From: Candidatus Zhuqueibacterota bacterium | GTDB lineage: Bacteria > Zhuqueibacterota > Zhuqueibacteria > Oceanimicrobiales > Oceanimicrobiaceae | Assembly: GCA_029262055.1 (NCBI GenBank) | Contig: JAJDAD010000106.1 | Coordinates: forward strand, 1 to 37,561 | Reading direction: 5' to 3' | DNA: 37,561 nucleotides | Part shown: positions 1-8,964 of the stretch, piece by piece | Layout of the letters: each line of letters begins with the position of its first letter | Numbering within the stretch: the first letter of the stretch is position 1 | Program-made: the position numbers and the translations under genes | The notes under the pieces: model-generated | Seen by the model: only the letters and a program-made list of their open reading frames with translations | The model's database searches: none | What the model was told of the DNA's origin: nothing

Positions 1-54
1 CAGCCCAAACACGACCATTACTGTAAGCAAAAAAACAAATCTATGTTTATACAT
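1..54 (-). CDS. Start of an exported protein, cut by window edge
   Basis: Only the first 18 codons are inside the window. On the minus strand an ATG at 52-54 is preceded by a good ribosome binding site (AAGGAG about 7 bases upstream) and opens a frame reading MYKHRFVFLLTVMVVFGL, a basic start followed by a hydrophobic stretch. This looks like the beginning of a signal peptide or membrane anchor. It lies downstream of the Lnt-like gene on the same strand, with an 80-base gap, so it could be co-transcribed with it. Function cannot be told from so little sequence. Confidence 0.55.
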   Translation of the reverse strand, partial: MYKHRFVFLLTVMVVFGL

Positions 55-134
55 ATTATCTCCTTTTTAAGTTAATGGTTATCTGCTTTTTTATTTAGTT
101 CTTTGAAATCATGAAAAATCCGCCTTCAAACCGA

Positions 135-1820
135 CTATCGACTTGACCTTTTCCGAAGCACGAAGACGGCCATCAGCATGACTGCAATCAAACATGCTTT
201 CGGGAAATGGCCGGGATAACGAGTGAAAATTGTCATTGCGGACGAGAGTTGGACATTGGCTGTGGCCACCTGTTGTTGCCACCAGGGACTCTTGCCGTAA
301 ACTCTGCCAAACGGGTCACAAAACAAAGTGTATCCCGTGGTCGAACATTTGGCAATCGAGCGCCTGGTTTCTATACTTCTGAGACGGGTAAAGCCCTCCA
401 TCTCATAGGCGGTGGTTGCTATCTTGTTGCCCAGCCTGCTTTCATTGGTGAGCGCTGCGACAAAATCCGCACCAGCGCCAACAGCCTCAGTCGCTGACGT
501 CGGGTAGAGCAAATCCCAGCAAATGATCGGACTAACTTTTACCAGCTTCTCCGCTTGTGTCGCAAACAGCAAAGTTTTGGGGCTTGCGCCGGCGCTGAAA
601 TTGGCGCCATCGCCCAAATCCAGGGTAAGGTTCGAGAGAACAGGATAAGTATCCGAGAACGGCACACTTTCGGTAAACGGCATCAGGTTTTGCTTGCGGT
701 AAATTTTTAAGCGTCCAATGTCGAGATTCTCTTTTAACGTCATCCAGGCCAACTGTGGCGTAATCAGAGCCGCGGCATTGTAGATTTCATAGTCTCGCTG
801 CAAATACCTTTGCAAGGGTGGAATCTGCGTTGAGTCCGCAAATACCTTGAAATCGAAAGTGCCGGTCAGCAGCGGTGTATTCCAACTCACAACGCTCTCG
901 AAGATGATTTGTCTGACCGCCTCATTTCGCAGCATGGTAGAAGGAACCGCGGCTTCCGGCCACACAACCAGATCCGGTTTTGCCGACACCAGCAAGGAAT
1001 CGGTCATCGCGATATGTCTGAACAGATCGATTGCAGCGGTTGAATCATGCGCTGTCGCCCGCGATGGGGTGTTCGCCTGCACCAGGCTGACTTTGACCTC
1101 CCCATTCAGTTTTGCCGGCAAAGTCGCTTGGACATAAACATTGTAGAGCAGCGGTGGCATAAACATCACAAGCAATATCAGTGCAAATCGCTTCATCACA
1201 AAGGATGCGGCGTATTTCTCTTGCCAGTTTTGAGGCGCACTCTTTTTCTTCTTGGAAGGCTTAGAGATAATGCTCTGCCAGTCGTCCACAGTTAGCACAA
1301 TCAGCACATTGAGCAGAATCAGCCAGAAGGAAATGGCGTTATAGCCGAAAATATCGATGTATTGAATTAACCAGGTGAGTGGCGCCTGGGTGAGATAAAG
1401 CGCCATGAGCGGCAACGACAGTTTGGACTGCAGGAAGAACCATTCCCAAGCTGGCCACAACAGTGGCAGCATCCAAAGCGCCTTTCTCCAGCCGAGCCGG
1501 CGGTGAAAGAAGTAAAGCATGAGAAATGGAGCTGTCAAATGCAATCCGCCCACCAGGATGAGCGCGGCGCCGCCAAGAAAGTAAGCCGGCAAGAATGAAT
1601 ACATGGCCATCAGTAGAAACGAAAAGCAGGTGAGATAGCCGGAAAGCATGAAACGAACATGGCGGTCACTCGACCTTAACGCCAGCAGAGTCGGAACCAA
1701 TCCGATCCAGGCCAGGGGCGATAGATGAAGGCCGCCAATACTATTCATGGACAGTCCCAGAAGAATGCCGCTTGACAGACTAGAAATTATTGTCTTCTTC
1801 ACAATTCTATGGCTTCTCAT
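135..1820 (-). CDS. lnt: Apolipoprotein N-acyltransferase-like protein
   Basis: This 561-residue inner-membrane enzyme would transfer a third acyl chain to the N-terminal cysteine of lipoproteins. The N-terminal half (to about 230) is a run of hydrophobic segments; residues 240-520 form a carbon-nitrogen hydrolase (nitrilase-fold) domain. The expected Glu-Lys-Cys triad is visible: E289 in VVWPEAAVP, K376 in IYRKQNLMPF and C434 in PIICWDLLYP; E384 in PFTE matches another conserved glutamate. A last hydrophobic stretch (about 540-556) closes the protein. The length is slightly above the usual 500-530. One oddity: the cysteine is followed by Trp-Asp where the E. coli enzyme has Tyr-Glu, so a divergent paralogue acting on another amine is possible. 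A lysine-rich loop (about 188-203) joins the two halves. Several lipoproteins elsewhere in the window fit a need for Lnt. It is transcribed divergently from the sensor kinase. Confidence 0.85.
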   Translation of the reverse strand: MRSHRIVKKTIISSLSSGILLGLSMNSIGGLHLSPLAWIGLVPTLLALRSSDRHVRFMLSGYLTCFSFLLMAMYSFLPAYFLGGAALILVGGLHLTAPFLMLYFFHRRLGWRKALWMLPLLWPAWEWFFLQSKLSLPLMALYLTQAPLTWLIQYIDIFGYNAISFWLILLNVLIVLTVDDWQSIISKPSKKKKSAPQNWQEKYAASFVMKRFALILLVMFMPPLLYNVYVQATLPAKLNGEVKVSLVQANTPSRATAHDSTAAIDLFRHIAMTDSLLVSAKPDLVVWPEAAVPSTMLRNEAVRQIIFESVVSWNTPLLTGTFDFKVFADSTQIPPLQRYLQRDYEIYNAAALITPQLAWMTLKENLDIGRLKIYRKQNLMPFTESVPFSDTYPVLSNLTLDLGDGANFSAGASPKTLLFATQAEKLVKVSPIICWDLLYPTSATEAVGAGADFVAALTNESRLGNKIATTAYEMEGFTRLRSIETRRSIAKCSTTGYTLFCDPFGRVYGKSPWWQQQVATANVQLSSAMTIFTRYPGHFPKACLIAVMLMAVFVLRKRSSR

Positions 1821-1874
1821 CTTTACCGTCTGTTACTCCGTGACCAAGCTCGCAAGATCAAGCGCCATAAACAA

Positions 1875-1890
1875 CTACCTCTATAGGTAG
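1875..1890. promoter_or_regulatory. Palindromic operator-like site between divergent genes
   Basis: CTACCTCTATAGGTAG is a perfect inverted repeat with 6-bp arms around CTAT, lying between the divergent lnt-like and histidine-kinase genes. LuxR/NarL-type regulators often bind such arms (NarL heptamers are of the TACYYMT kind), so it is a candidate site for the response regulator encoded at 5155-5799. That link is inference. Confidence 0.35.
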
Positions 1891-2012
1891 GATGTGGCTT
1901 TACTTTTTAGGAAATTGTTCTATTTTGGCTTTTCATACTAGAGTGATCCTTGAAGAACAACAGTTCTCGCCGGGAGATGGTATTCTTCATTGCACATCTT
2001 TTCTGACAAATC

Positions 2013-5000
2013 ATGAACAATAAATACCTTAGTTGCATCCTTGCGTTGGCCATGTGGCTGCCAACCAACCTGTTGAGCCAGGCCATTGACCAGGAGCGCG
2101 GCGCGCCGTTTATTACACACTATCCGGTCAAAGAGTACAACGGCTTGCAACAAAACTGGGCCATTGTACAGGACAGCAAAGGACTGATGTATTTCGGCAA
2201 CCAGGGTTCGGGTGTGCTGCAGTTCGATGGCGTATCCTGGCGCCAAATTCCAGTGCCGAATGGGCTGGTGCGCTCGCTGGCAATAGACGAGAATGATCGT
2301 ATTCTCGTCGGCGGACAAAATGAGTTGGGCTACCTGGCCCCGGATTCTACCGGACTGCTGGAGTACATTTCCCTACTCGGCCTGCTTGATGAATCGCAGC
2401 GTGAGTTGCAGCAGGTGATGAATATCCATCCGACGGGAACCGGCATATTTTTTCAGGCGAGGAACCGGCTTTTGTTAGTTCGTGGCGACAAAGTGCAGAA
2501 CTGGGAACCGGAGACGGTTTTCAACAGGTCCTTTCTAATCGATGGCAGGCTCTATGTTCTGCAATTGAACATCGGCCTGATGATACTCGAAGACGGTGAA
2601 CTCAAGTTGGCGCCCGGCGGCGACCAATTGGCGGATGAAAAAATATTCTCCATGCTGGCGCTTGACGAAGACCGCCTTATGGTTGGTACACTTGATGGAC
2701 TCTTTCTGTACGATGGCAAGAATGTCTCGTCCTTTCACAGCAGTGCGGATGAGTTGCTGGTCAACATCCTGCACGGCGTCATGTTGCCGGACAGTACAAT
2801 AGCTTACGCTACTCTGGAATCCGGCATCGTGATCATCGAGCGCACCGGGGAGGTTCGCCGCATCATCGACAGGTCGTCCGGGTTAAACAATGACTCTGTC
2901 CTTTATCTGTTTACGGATAAGACGGCCGCAATGTGGGCAACGTTAAACTCAGGCATTGCACGCATTGACTATCCCGGGTCGTTCAGCTTCTACGCCGATG
3001 AGGAGGCGCCGATGGTCAACGCTTACAGTGCGGCCCGGCACAGGGGCAACCTGTACGCCGGTACCGTCCAGGGCTTGTTCCGGCTAAAAAGGCAAACATT
3101 GGTCAAAGGTGGAAAACAAACCAGGCTGCACTACACGGCTTTTGAGCAGGTAGCGCAGGTGAAGTCAGAGTGCTTTAGCCTGCTGTCAAATGGATCGCAC
3201 TTGCTGGTCGGCACGGCGCAGGGGATATTTGCCTTCGATGGTCAAAATATGCACCTGATAATTGACTATGAGCAAACACCGTTTGCACTCCACCGTTCGA
3301 GGCGGGACAGCCTTCGTATATTTGTCGGCCACGATGACGGCCTGGCCTCTTTCAGGGAGTCAGCCGCCCATTCGGGAGTCTGGCGTGGCGAGGGCAAAAT
3401 ACCCGATGTAAAAGGATACGCCACGACCCTTCTGGAAGACAAGGATGGCAAACTATGGGTCGGAAGCTACTACAGCGGTATCCGGCGCGTGGATTTTTCG
3501 CCCGGTTCAACCGACTCATCGGCAGTACAGTCGTTCGATGAAAAGGCCGGATTGCCTGCGGGGGAAAATCTGGGCTGGATCAATGTTTTTCCGGTTGGCG
3601 GCCAGCCACTGTTTGCAACCATGGTTGGTCTGTACCGCTTTGACAACAAGACCGGAAGATTCCGGCCGGAAGCCTCTTTCGGAAAACAGTTGAATGACGG
3701 CAACACCAAAATCTGGGCTTGCTCCGAGGATATGCGTGGTAATGTCTACTTCAATGTCGCAGGCAAAAGAGGCGATATTCTTGCGATGGCAAAGCGGCGT
3801 CCTGACGGCACACACCAATACACTGAAGTCCCATTTCGTGCGCTGACGCAGCAATCGAGCGGTTTGATCTATCCGGACGCGGACGGTTCGGTTTGGTTGG
3901 GCACCGATGAAGCTTTTCTCAACTACGACCCGGCCCTGGAACAAGATTCCACGACCGGCTTTTCGACCCTGATACGCAGAGTGTTGACGCGCGAGGACTC
4001 GGTTGTGTTTGGCGGCGAGTATCAGAACACACGAGAGAAACCAGCCAATAAGCCTGCCCCGAAATTTGCCTATCGAGACAACTCCTTGCGTTTTGAATTT
4101 GCCGCAACTTCTTATGGTAATGCCGCATCAAATAAGTACCAGGTCTTTTTGCACGGGACTGATGACAATTGGTCCAGGTGGACCGACGAAACGCACAAAG
4201 ATTATACCCACCTGCCACCCGGTGAATTCATCTTCCAGGTACGTGGTCAAAATGTCTACGGAGAGATCAGCGACGAGGCCAATTACGCCTTCACCATTCT
4301 TCCACCGTGGTATCAAACCTGGACTGCGTACCTGGTTTGGTTGGTATTGTTCTCATCAGGCATTATCGCTCTGGTCAAAATACAGGTAATCCGCGCACAG
4401 AGAATCGAGCGCGCTAAGTCGGAACAGCGTGAGCAGATACGTAGGGAAATGGCCGCCGATTTCCACGACGGCGCCGGAGACAAACTTGCCCAAATATCTC
4501 TGTTCAGCAAATTCGTGCAAAGCAAAATGAAGGACGGTTCAGAGGAAACCCAAAATGCCTTGAAGTGGACCGTCGAGGCCGCGGATGCTCTGAAGCTTGA
4601 AACCCGAGATTTCATCTGGGCGCTGGGTACCGAGCACGACTCGCTCTGGGATGTTGCAGATCGCATCGTAAGTCACGGCAAAGACCTGTTCCGGCGCGCA
4701 CAGCCACCGGTGGCGGTTCAGGCACACGGTTTGAACGCAGGCCTGAAGGCCATTACGCTTTCAATCGACTGGAAGCGTAATCTGATTTTCATCTTCAAAG
4801 AGGGCCTGAACAATGCCTTTAAATATTCAACTGGGAAACAGGTCGAAATTCACTTTCAGGTTGAAGGAAATACTATCCATATTCGCCTTGCGGACAACGG
4901 GCCGGGTTTCAGCCCGGATTCTGAGTTTGTTACCAAAGGAATCAAGAACATGCACCGCCGCGCCAAAAAAATGGGCGCTGATTTGGCCATCGACTCACAA

Positions 5001-5048
5001 CCCGGCGGCGGTACCACAATCTACTTTAAGGGTAGAGTGACAAGATAG
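2013..5048 (+). CDS. Sensor histidine kinase with Reg_prop propeller and Y_Y_Y domain
   Basis: This 1011-residue membrane sensor passes a periplasmic signal to the response regulator encoded just downstream. A signal peptide (about 1-24) is followed by a long beta-propeller region made of Reg_prop-like repeats (for example GLMYFGNQGSGVLQFDG and GKLWVGSYYSGIRRVD) to about 670. A Y_Y_Y-type immunoglobulin-like domain ends near 765, with one transmembrane helix at about 770-792. The cytoplasmic part has a HisKA_3 dimerisation motif, REMAADFHDGAGDKL, with the phospho-acceptor H818, then a HATPase domain with an N box (KEGLNNAFKYS) and G boxes (ADNGPGF, GGGTTIYF). This layout is typical of Bacteroidetes and other FCB bacteria, where it often senses polysaccharide breakdown products; the ligand here is unknown. 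The ATG chosen gives the signal peptide, although no clear Shine-Dalgarno sequence precedes it. Confidence 0.92.
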   Translation: MNNKYLSCILALAMWLPTNLLSQAIDQERGAPFITHYPVKEYNGLQQNWAIVQDSKGLMYFGNQGSGVLQFDGVSWRQIPVPNGLVRSLAIDENDRILVGGQNELGYLAPDSTGLLEYISLLGLLDESQRELQQVMNIHPTGTGIFFQARNRLLLVRGDKVQNWEPETVFNRSFLIDGRLYVLQLNIGLMILEDGELKLAPGGDQLADEKIFSMLALDEDRLMVGTLDGLFLYDGKNVSSFHSSADELLVNILHGVMLPDSTIAYATLESGIVIIERTGEVRRIIDRSSGLNNDSVLYLFTDKTAAMWATLNSGIARIDYPGSFSFYADEEAPMVNAYSAARHRGNLYAGTVQGLFRLKRQTLVKGGKQTRLHYTAFEQVAQVKSECFSLLSNGSHLLVGTAQGIFAFDGQNMHLIIDYEQTPFALHRSRRDSLRIFVGHDDGLASFRESAAHSGVWRGEGKIPDVKGYATTLLEDKDGKLWVGSYYSGIRRVDFSPGSTDSSAVQSFDEKAGLPAGENLGWINVFPVGGQPLFATMVGLYRFDNKTGRFRPEASFGKQLNDGNTKIWACSEDMRGNVYFNVAGKRGDILAMAKRRPDGTHQYTEVPFRALTQQSSGLIYPDADGSVWLGTDEAFLNYDPALEQDSTTGFSTLIRRVLTREDSVVFGGEYQNTREKPANKPAPKFAYRDNSLRFEFAATSYGNAASNKYQVFLHGTDDNWSRWTDETHKDYTHLPPGEFIFQVRGQNVYGEISDEANYAFTILPPWYQTWTAYLVWLVLFSSGIIALVKIQVIRAQRIERAKSEQREQIRREMAADFHDGAGDKLAQISLFSKFVQSKMKDGSEETQNALKWTVEAADALKLETRDFIWALGTEHDSLWDVADRIVSHGKDLFRRAQPPVAVQAHGLNAGLKAITLSIDWKRNLIFIFKEGLNNAFKYSTGKQVEIHFQVEGNTIHIRLADNGPGFSPDSEFVTKGIKNMHRRAKKMGADLAIDSQPGGGTTIYFKGRVTR

Positions 5049-5154
5049 TAAACTGCTTGATCTGGTAGTTGACTGCGGCGCCAAAAAGTAGTATCTCAGG
5101 AAATCCAGTTCATGTTGAGGAAGATTGCCCGCTACAAGCAGGATCGGAGAAAGT

Positions 5155-5799
5155 ATGAGCAATGAAAACATCTGGGTCACAATCGTTGAGGATACAGACC
5201 GCTTCCGTGAGGTCTTTGCCCTGATCATCGACGGCATGGATGGCTACCGCTGCGTCAGCCAATACAGGAATTGTGAAAGCGCAATGCAAAATATCGTCGA
5301 GGACAACCCGGATGTCGTCTTGATGGACATCGAACTGGGTGACGACAAAGTCACAGGCATCGAAGCGGTCAGTCTAATCAAGGCGAAGCTACCTGAAACA
5401 GAGATCGTTATGCTGACGGTGCACGAAGACAACGACGCCTACATTTTTGATTCCCTCTGCGCCGGCGCCAGCGGCTACCTGACCAAGGATGTGAGTCCCG
5501 ATGCACTACTGGATGCAATCCGCCAAGCACACAACGGTGGCGCGCCCATGAGTCCTGCGATAGCGCGCCGCGTCGTCACCACCTTCCAGCAAAAGCCTGG
5601 CAAAGAATCCAGCTTGAGCGAGCAGGAAACCCGCGTTCTTTCGCTTACCGCAGACGACCTTGTCGACAAGGAGATCGCGGACAAAATGAACATCTCCCGC
5701 GACACTGTACGCTACCATTTTAGGAGCATCTATCAGAAACTTCAGGTGCACTCCAAACACGGCGCAATTGCAGTAGCGATGCGAAAAGGCCTGCTTTAG
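5155..5799 (+). CDS. NarL/LuxR-family response regulator
   Basis: A 214-residue DNA-binding response regulator that is the obvious partner of the preceding kinase. Its receiver domain (about 5-125) has the acidic pocket residues near the start (VEDTDRF), the phospho-acceptor D58 in VVLMDIELGDD, and the conserved lysine in GYLTKDVSP. The C-terminal LuxR-type helix-turn-helix (about 148-210) reads LSEQETRVLSL...KEIADKMNISRDTVRYHFRSIYQKL. The ATG at 5155 was preferred over an upstream TTG at 5125 because GGAGAAAGT lies directly in front of it. The gene starts about 105 bases after the kinase stop, in an operon-like arrangement. After the TAG stop the same frame stays open to 6009, noted separately. 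Confidence 0.92.
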   Translation: MSNENIWVTIVEDTDRFREVFALIIDGMDGYRCVSQYRNCESAMQNIVEDNPDVVLMDIELGDDKVTGIEAVSLIKAKLPETEIVMLTVHEDNDAYIFDSLCAGASGYLTKDVSPDALLDAIRQAHNGGAPMSPAIARRVVTTFQQKPGKESSLSEQETRVLSLTADDLVDKEIADKMNISRDTVRYHFRSIYQKLQVHSKHGAIAVAMRKGLL

Positions 5800-6009
5800 G
5801 AGCGCGAGCCAGGCGATCTCGAGTTAGCCGCCGGAATCGCATTGCAAGTATTCAAAGCCAGTAAAACAAGCTACAAAATGGATGCCGCTGCGGATAGGGC
5901 GACCTTCTTTGACACTCTGCTGGCAACGCTTGATGTAATAACCTCTCTTGACTGGGAGAACGGAAAAGACCTTTACTTGCATTACGGTCGGGAAAATGCT
6001 CGGGCTTGA
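5800..6009 (+). other. Open in-frame extension after the response regulator stop
   Basis: Directly after the TAG at 5797-5799 the same reading frame continues for 69 sense codons to a TGA at 6007-6009. The translation has ordinary protein-like composition (for example LAAGIALQVFKASKTS and LATLDVITSLDWENGKD). No start codon with a ribosome binding site was found in it. It may be a decayed gene end, a former C-terminal extension of the regulator, or chance. I do not recognise the family. Confidence 0.25.
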
Positions 6010-6031
6010 GGCTATGAGGGAAATGCATTAG

Positions 6032-6084
6032 CCGGGTAATGGCAACCCGGGCAGGTCCTTCCGGCCACGACTGCGCCGGAAGGA
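6032..6084. terminator. Double hairpin between convergent genes
   Basis: Two stem-loops lie between the plus-strand response regulator region and the minus-strand SPFH gene: CCGGGT/ACCCGG (6032-6037 with 6045-6050) and a perfect 9-bp stem TCCTTCCGG/CCGGAAGGA (6056-6064 with 6076-6084). There is no T-tract on either strand, so a bidirectional terminator is plausible from position but not a textbook intrinsic one. Confidence 0.4.
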
Positions 6085-6099
6085 AGAAAGCCAGATTGA

Positions 6100-7032
6100 C
6101 TATTTCAAAATGTCGCCCTCGCGCTCCTTGATGACCGTCATGGCAGTGGCGATCATGCCCGAAATATCCGCGAGGTTGGCGGGAATAATAAGCGAATTGT
6201 TGGTTTTGGCAAGATTGCCGAATTCACCGATGTACTGCTCGGCAACGCGCAGGTTTACGGCATCCTGGCCGCCATCCTCCTGAATCGCCCTGGCAATCTC
6301 ACGAATGCCCTTCGCTGTGGCTTCGGCGACTTTTTCGATCTCGGCAGCCCGCCCCTCGGCTTCGTTAATTCTCTTTTGTTTCTCCCCTTCGGAGCGTTCG
6401 ATGAGCTCCTGTTTGTCGCCTTCGGCCCGGTTTATTTTTGCCTGCTTCTCGCCTTCGGACTCGGCAATCACGGCCCGCTTCTCTCTCTCGGCACGCATCT
6501 GCTTTTCCATGGCGTCTTTGATGCTCTGTGGCGGAACAATGTTCTTGACTTCATAGCGGGTGACTTTTACACCCCACGGGTCAGATGCCCGGTCGACCGC
6601 ATCGACGATCACGGAGTTGATTGTCTCGCGTTCCTCAAAGGTCTTATCCAACTCAAGCTTACCGATTACGCTGCGCATGGTGGTTTGCGCCAGCTGCGTC
6701 GAAGCAAATTGAAAGTTATTTATGCCGTATGAAGCGCGCTTTGCATCGACCACCTGCATATAGAGAATTCCGTCAACCTCGACCGCAATGTTGTCCTGGG
6801 TAATGCAGGTTTGTGGTGGCACATCGACAGCAGTTTCTTTCAACGAGTGCTTGTAGGCCACCGTATCAACCAGCGGCAGCAGCACATGAAATCCGGCTTC
6901 CAGGGTCCCGGAGTACTTGCCCAGGCGCTCGACGATGAAAGCCGAACGCTGTGGTACGACCCGAATTGTTTTAGAAAATACGAAAATAACAAAGATGCTG
7001 ATTCCGACAAGAAATAGAGTTCCGGCATCCAT
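6100..7032 (-). CDS. SPFH/band 7 membrane protein (stomatin/QmcA-like)
   Basis: A 310-residue member of the stomatin/prohibitin/flotillin superfamily, expected to form large ring assemblies at the inner membrane and to influence membrane proteases or microdomains. One N-terminal helix (about 4-22) is followed by the SPFH domain, including VVPQRSAFIVERLGKYSGTLEAGFHVLLPLVD and KLELDKTFEERETINSVIVDAVDRASDPWGVKVTRYEVKNI. Next comes a charged coiled coil with repeated EGEKQ units (about 180-230). It follows the NfeD-like gene with 12 bases between stop and start and a GAGGAGGGG ribosome binding site. Such NfeD plus SPFH pairs (as in E. coli ybbK/qmcA with ybbJ) are a classic conserved unit. Nothing appears missing. 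Confidence 0.92.
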   Translation of the reverse strand: MDAGTLFLVGISIFVIFVFSKTIRVVPQRSAFIVERLGKYSGTLEAGFHVLLPLVDTVAYKHSLKETAVDVPPQTCITQDNIAVEVDGILYMQVVDAKRASYGINNFQFASTQLAQTTMRSVIGKLELDKTFEERETINSVIVDAVDRASDPWGVKVTRYEVKNIVPPQSIKDAMEKQMRAEREKRAVIAESEGEKQAKINRAEGDKQELIERSEGEKQKRINEAEGRAAEIEKVAEATAKGIREIARAIQEDGGQDAVNLRVAEQYIGEFGNLAKTNNSLIIPANLADISGMIATAMTVIKEREGDILK

Positions 7033-7044
7033 ACTCCCCTCCTC

Positions 7045-7497
7045 TTATAACGGTTTGACCACCAATGTGATATTGTGTTTGTCAACTATCTCGACCGGAG
7101 ATCCGATCGCGATTGTCTCGAGCGCTTCGGCCCGCCAATAAGTACCATGAAACTCTACCTTGCCCACTGCAATCGGCGAGATCTCCTGGGTCACCACTGC
7201 TTTCTTTCCGACAAACTCGTCAATGTCCTCAGCGATGGACGGAGCTTGCTGAAACCTGCCTTCAAACAGGTTCTTAAAAGATCTGCGCAAAAGGATAAGA
7301 AGCACAATAGAGGTCGAGCTAAACAGGAGCAATTGGACATTGAACGAAATGTCGAACCACCAACAAGCAGCGCCGACAACGAGTGCACCCAAGCCGAAGA
7401 ATACCGTAATCAAGCCACTGATTGCAAACTCCAGCAACAGTAGCACAAAGCCGACAATAATCCAGATGAATTGCGGTTGCAGTAGTTCGTTCGTCAT
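7045..7497 (-). CDS. NfeD-like membrane protein
   Basis: A 150-residue short-form NfeD protein, the usual partner of the SPFH protein encoded immediately downstream. Two or three transmembrane helices fill residues 8-80 (IWIIVGFVLLLLEFAISGLITVFFGLGALVVGAACW and LLLFSSTSIVLLILLRR). A C-terminal OB-fold-like domain follows (about 95-150; VGKKAVVTQEISPIAVGKVEFHG then WRAEAL...GSPVEIV), typical of NfeD soluble domains. The start at 7497 was chosen over an earlier in-frame ATG at 7560 because GGGAGG sits 9 bases upstream and the earlier residues are not hydrophobic. Known family role: assembly or stability of the SPFH complex. It has no serine protease domain, unlike long NfeD proteins. Confidence 0.88.
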   Translation of the reverse strand: MTNELLQPQFIWIIVGFVLLLLEFAISGLITVFFGLGALVVGAACWWFDISFNVQLLLFSSTSIVLLILLRRSFKNLFEGRFQQAPSIAEDIDEFVGKKAVVTQEISPIAVGKVEFHGTYWRAEALETIAIGSPVEIVDKHNITLVVKPL

Positions 7498-7632
7498 CAA
7501 AGCGCCTCCCGAGTTATGGTGATAACGGAGCAAGGTAGCAGGATGTATAGTTGATGTCAAGAGAAATTGCGCCCCTCGCCGAAGGGCGGTGAAGCAGAAA
7601 TCTCTCTGCCGCGCGGGTAATCTAATCGCCAG

Positions 7633-8964
7633 CTAACGAGCGCCGAAACCCTCGTGCCAGCGTTCGGCAACCAGCGATTCGATAATCTGCTGCCCCCGAT
7701 GTCCGAAGATAGGATGTGGCTGATTCGACATGGTGTCAGCAAACTCAATCGCGACTTGCGCGGGCGGTTGTCCACTCTCGTATGCTTTTTCAAGCACGCG
7801 CAATGTGGTTTTATAAATGGAGTATTCCCAATCGCTTGACAGGTGTCTCTCAATGAGCGGATCGTCCGCCACGTAGCCATATTGTTCGTTCGCACAATTC
7901 ACAATACCCATGCGGTTTGTCAGGAAATCCGGGACGTACAGGATGCCACGCCCGGCGAGCAAACGGTCATCGCGCACCGTGTCTTCCAGTTGGTTATTCG
8001 CTGCCCCGCAAACAATCCGTGCTTGAATTTTCTCTATCGTTGCCGGATTCAGGATGGCGCCGGTGGCGCAGGGTGCGAGCACGTCACATTCGGAGGCCAG
8101 GCAGGACACATCGCCCGGACTGACCAGCCGCACCTGCATCTTTTCAGTCTGAAACTGATCAGTGGCCTGTTCGACATTGGCACGGTTGATATCGACGCCT
8201 GTAATCCTGGCCACATCTTTTTCGAGCAAGAATTGCAGCAGAGGCCGGCCGACATTGCCGAGGCCTTGCACGAATACGGTTTTGCCTGCCAGCGTTTCCT
8301 CGCCGGCAAAATGCAGCGCAGCCTCCATTCCGCGAACGACGCCCCTCGCGGTCGGAACTGAAGGATTGCCACTACCGCCCAGCTCTTCCGGGATACAGGT
8401 GGTGAACCTGGTTGTGGCAAAAATATTGGCCATGTCTTCCGGTCCTGTACCCGCATCTTCAGCGGTGATGTAGCAACCCTTGATGGACGTCATCAGCTCG
8501 CCATACTCGCGATAGAGCGTTTTTCGGGTCTCGGGATCGTGCTTGTCGACCTGCGGGTTGTGCCACATGACGCCTTTGCCACCTCCCCACCAGAGGCCGG
8601 CCAGCGCATTCTTTCGGGTCATCCCTTTGGCTAAGCGCAGGCCGTCTCTGAGATAATCCTCCAGACATTCGTAGTGCCAGTAGCGCACGCCACCGGCCGC
8701 ATGGCCGCGCACGGTTTTGTGCACAAAGGCGCCGTGGAGGGTGTCACAAGATTCGCTCAGTTGAAAAAACATGCCTTCGTGTTGCAAGAAGTCACGCGAG
8801 TCTGATGCAATGAAATCTGCGACCGGCTGCAGCGACGGATGTGAAGCGGCCAGCTTATCCCCGGGTTTGTCGAGAACAAAATAGAAGCGGCGAATGCCCT
8901 CCGTCTTCAGCCACTCCACAAATCGCTGCGGGGAAGCGGATAGTAACTCTATTGTTCTATGCAT
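7633..8964 (-). CDS. Glu/Leu/Phe/Val dehydrogenase family protein
   Basis: A 443-residue NAD(P)-dependent amino acid dehydrogenase, which reversibly deaminates an amino acid to its 2-oxo acid. The substrate and catalytic segment is clear: GMTRKNALAGLWWGGGKGV carries the two conserved lysines (K118 and the catalytic K130), and ITAEDAGTGPEDM carries the catalytic aspartate D170. The Rossmann domain begins at VFVQGLGNVGRPLLQF (GLGNVG at 234-239), with an acidic residue ending the next strand (GVDINRAN), which favours NAD. CGAANNQLED and the following stretch are also family-typical. Substrate choice between leucine, phenylalanine and glutamate cannot be settled by eye; the GGGKGV segment and short length resemble the leucine/phenylalanine branch. 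It stands alone on the minus strand; its ATG at 8964 has a weak AGGA some 11 bases upstream. Confidence 0.88.
   Translation of the reverse strand: MHRTIELLSASPQRFVEWLKTEGIRRFYFVLDKPGDKLAASHPSLQPVADFIASDSRDFLQHEGMFFQLSESCDTLHGAFVHKTVRGHAAGGVRYWHYECLEDYLRDGLRLAKGMTRKNALAGLWWGGGKGVMWHNPQVDKHDPETRKTLYREYGELMTSIKGCYITAEDAGTGPEDMANIFATTRFTTCIPEELGGSGNPSVPTARGVVRGMEAALHFAGEETLAGKTVFVQGLGNVGRPLLQFLLEKDVARITGVDINRANVEQATDQFQTEKMQVRLVSPGDVSCLASECDVLAPCATGAILNPATIEKIQARIVCGAANNQLEDTVRDDRLLAGRGILYVPDFLTNRMGIVNCANEQYGYVADDPLIERHLSSDWEYSIYKTTLRVLEKAYESGQPPAQVAIEFADTMSNQPHPIFGHRGQQIIESLVAERWHEGFGAR

Noticed and set aside
141-165. Further CACGAAG repeat near the end of lnt
   Set aside because: Only a single CACGAAG is present, inside coding sequence, without the three-unit period.
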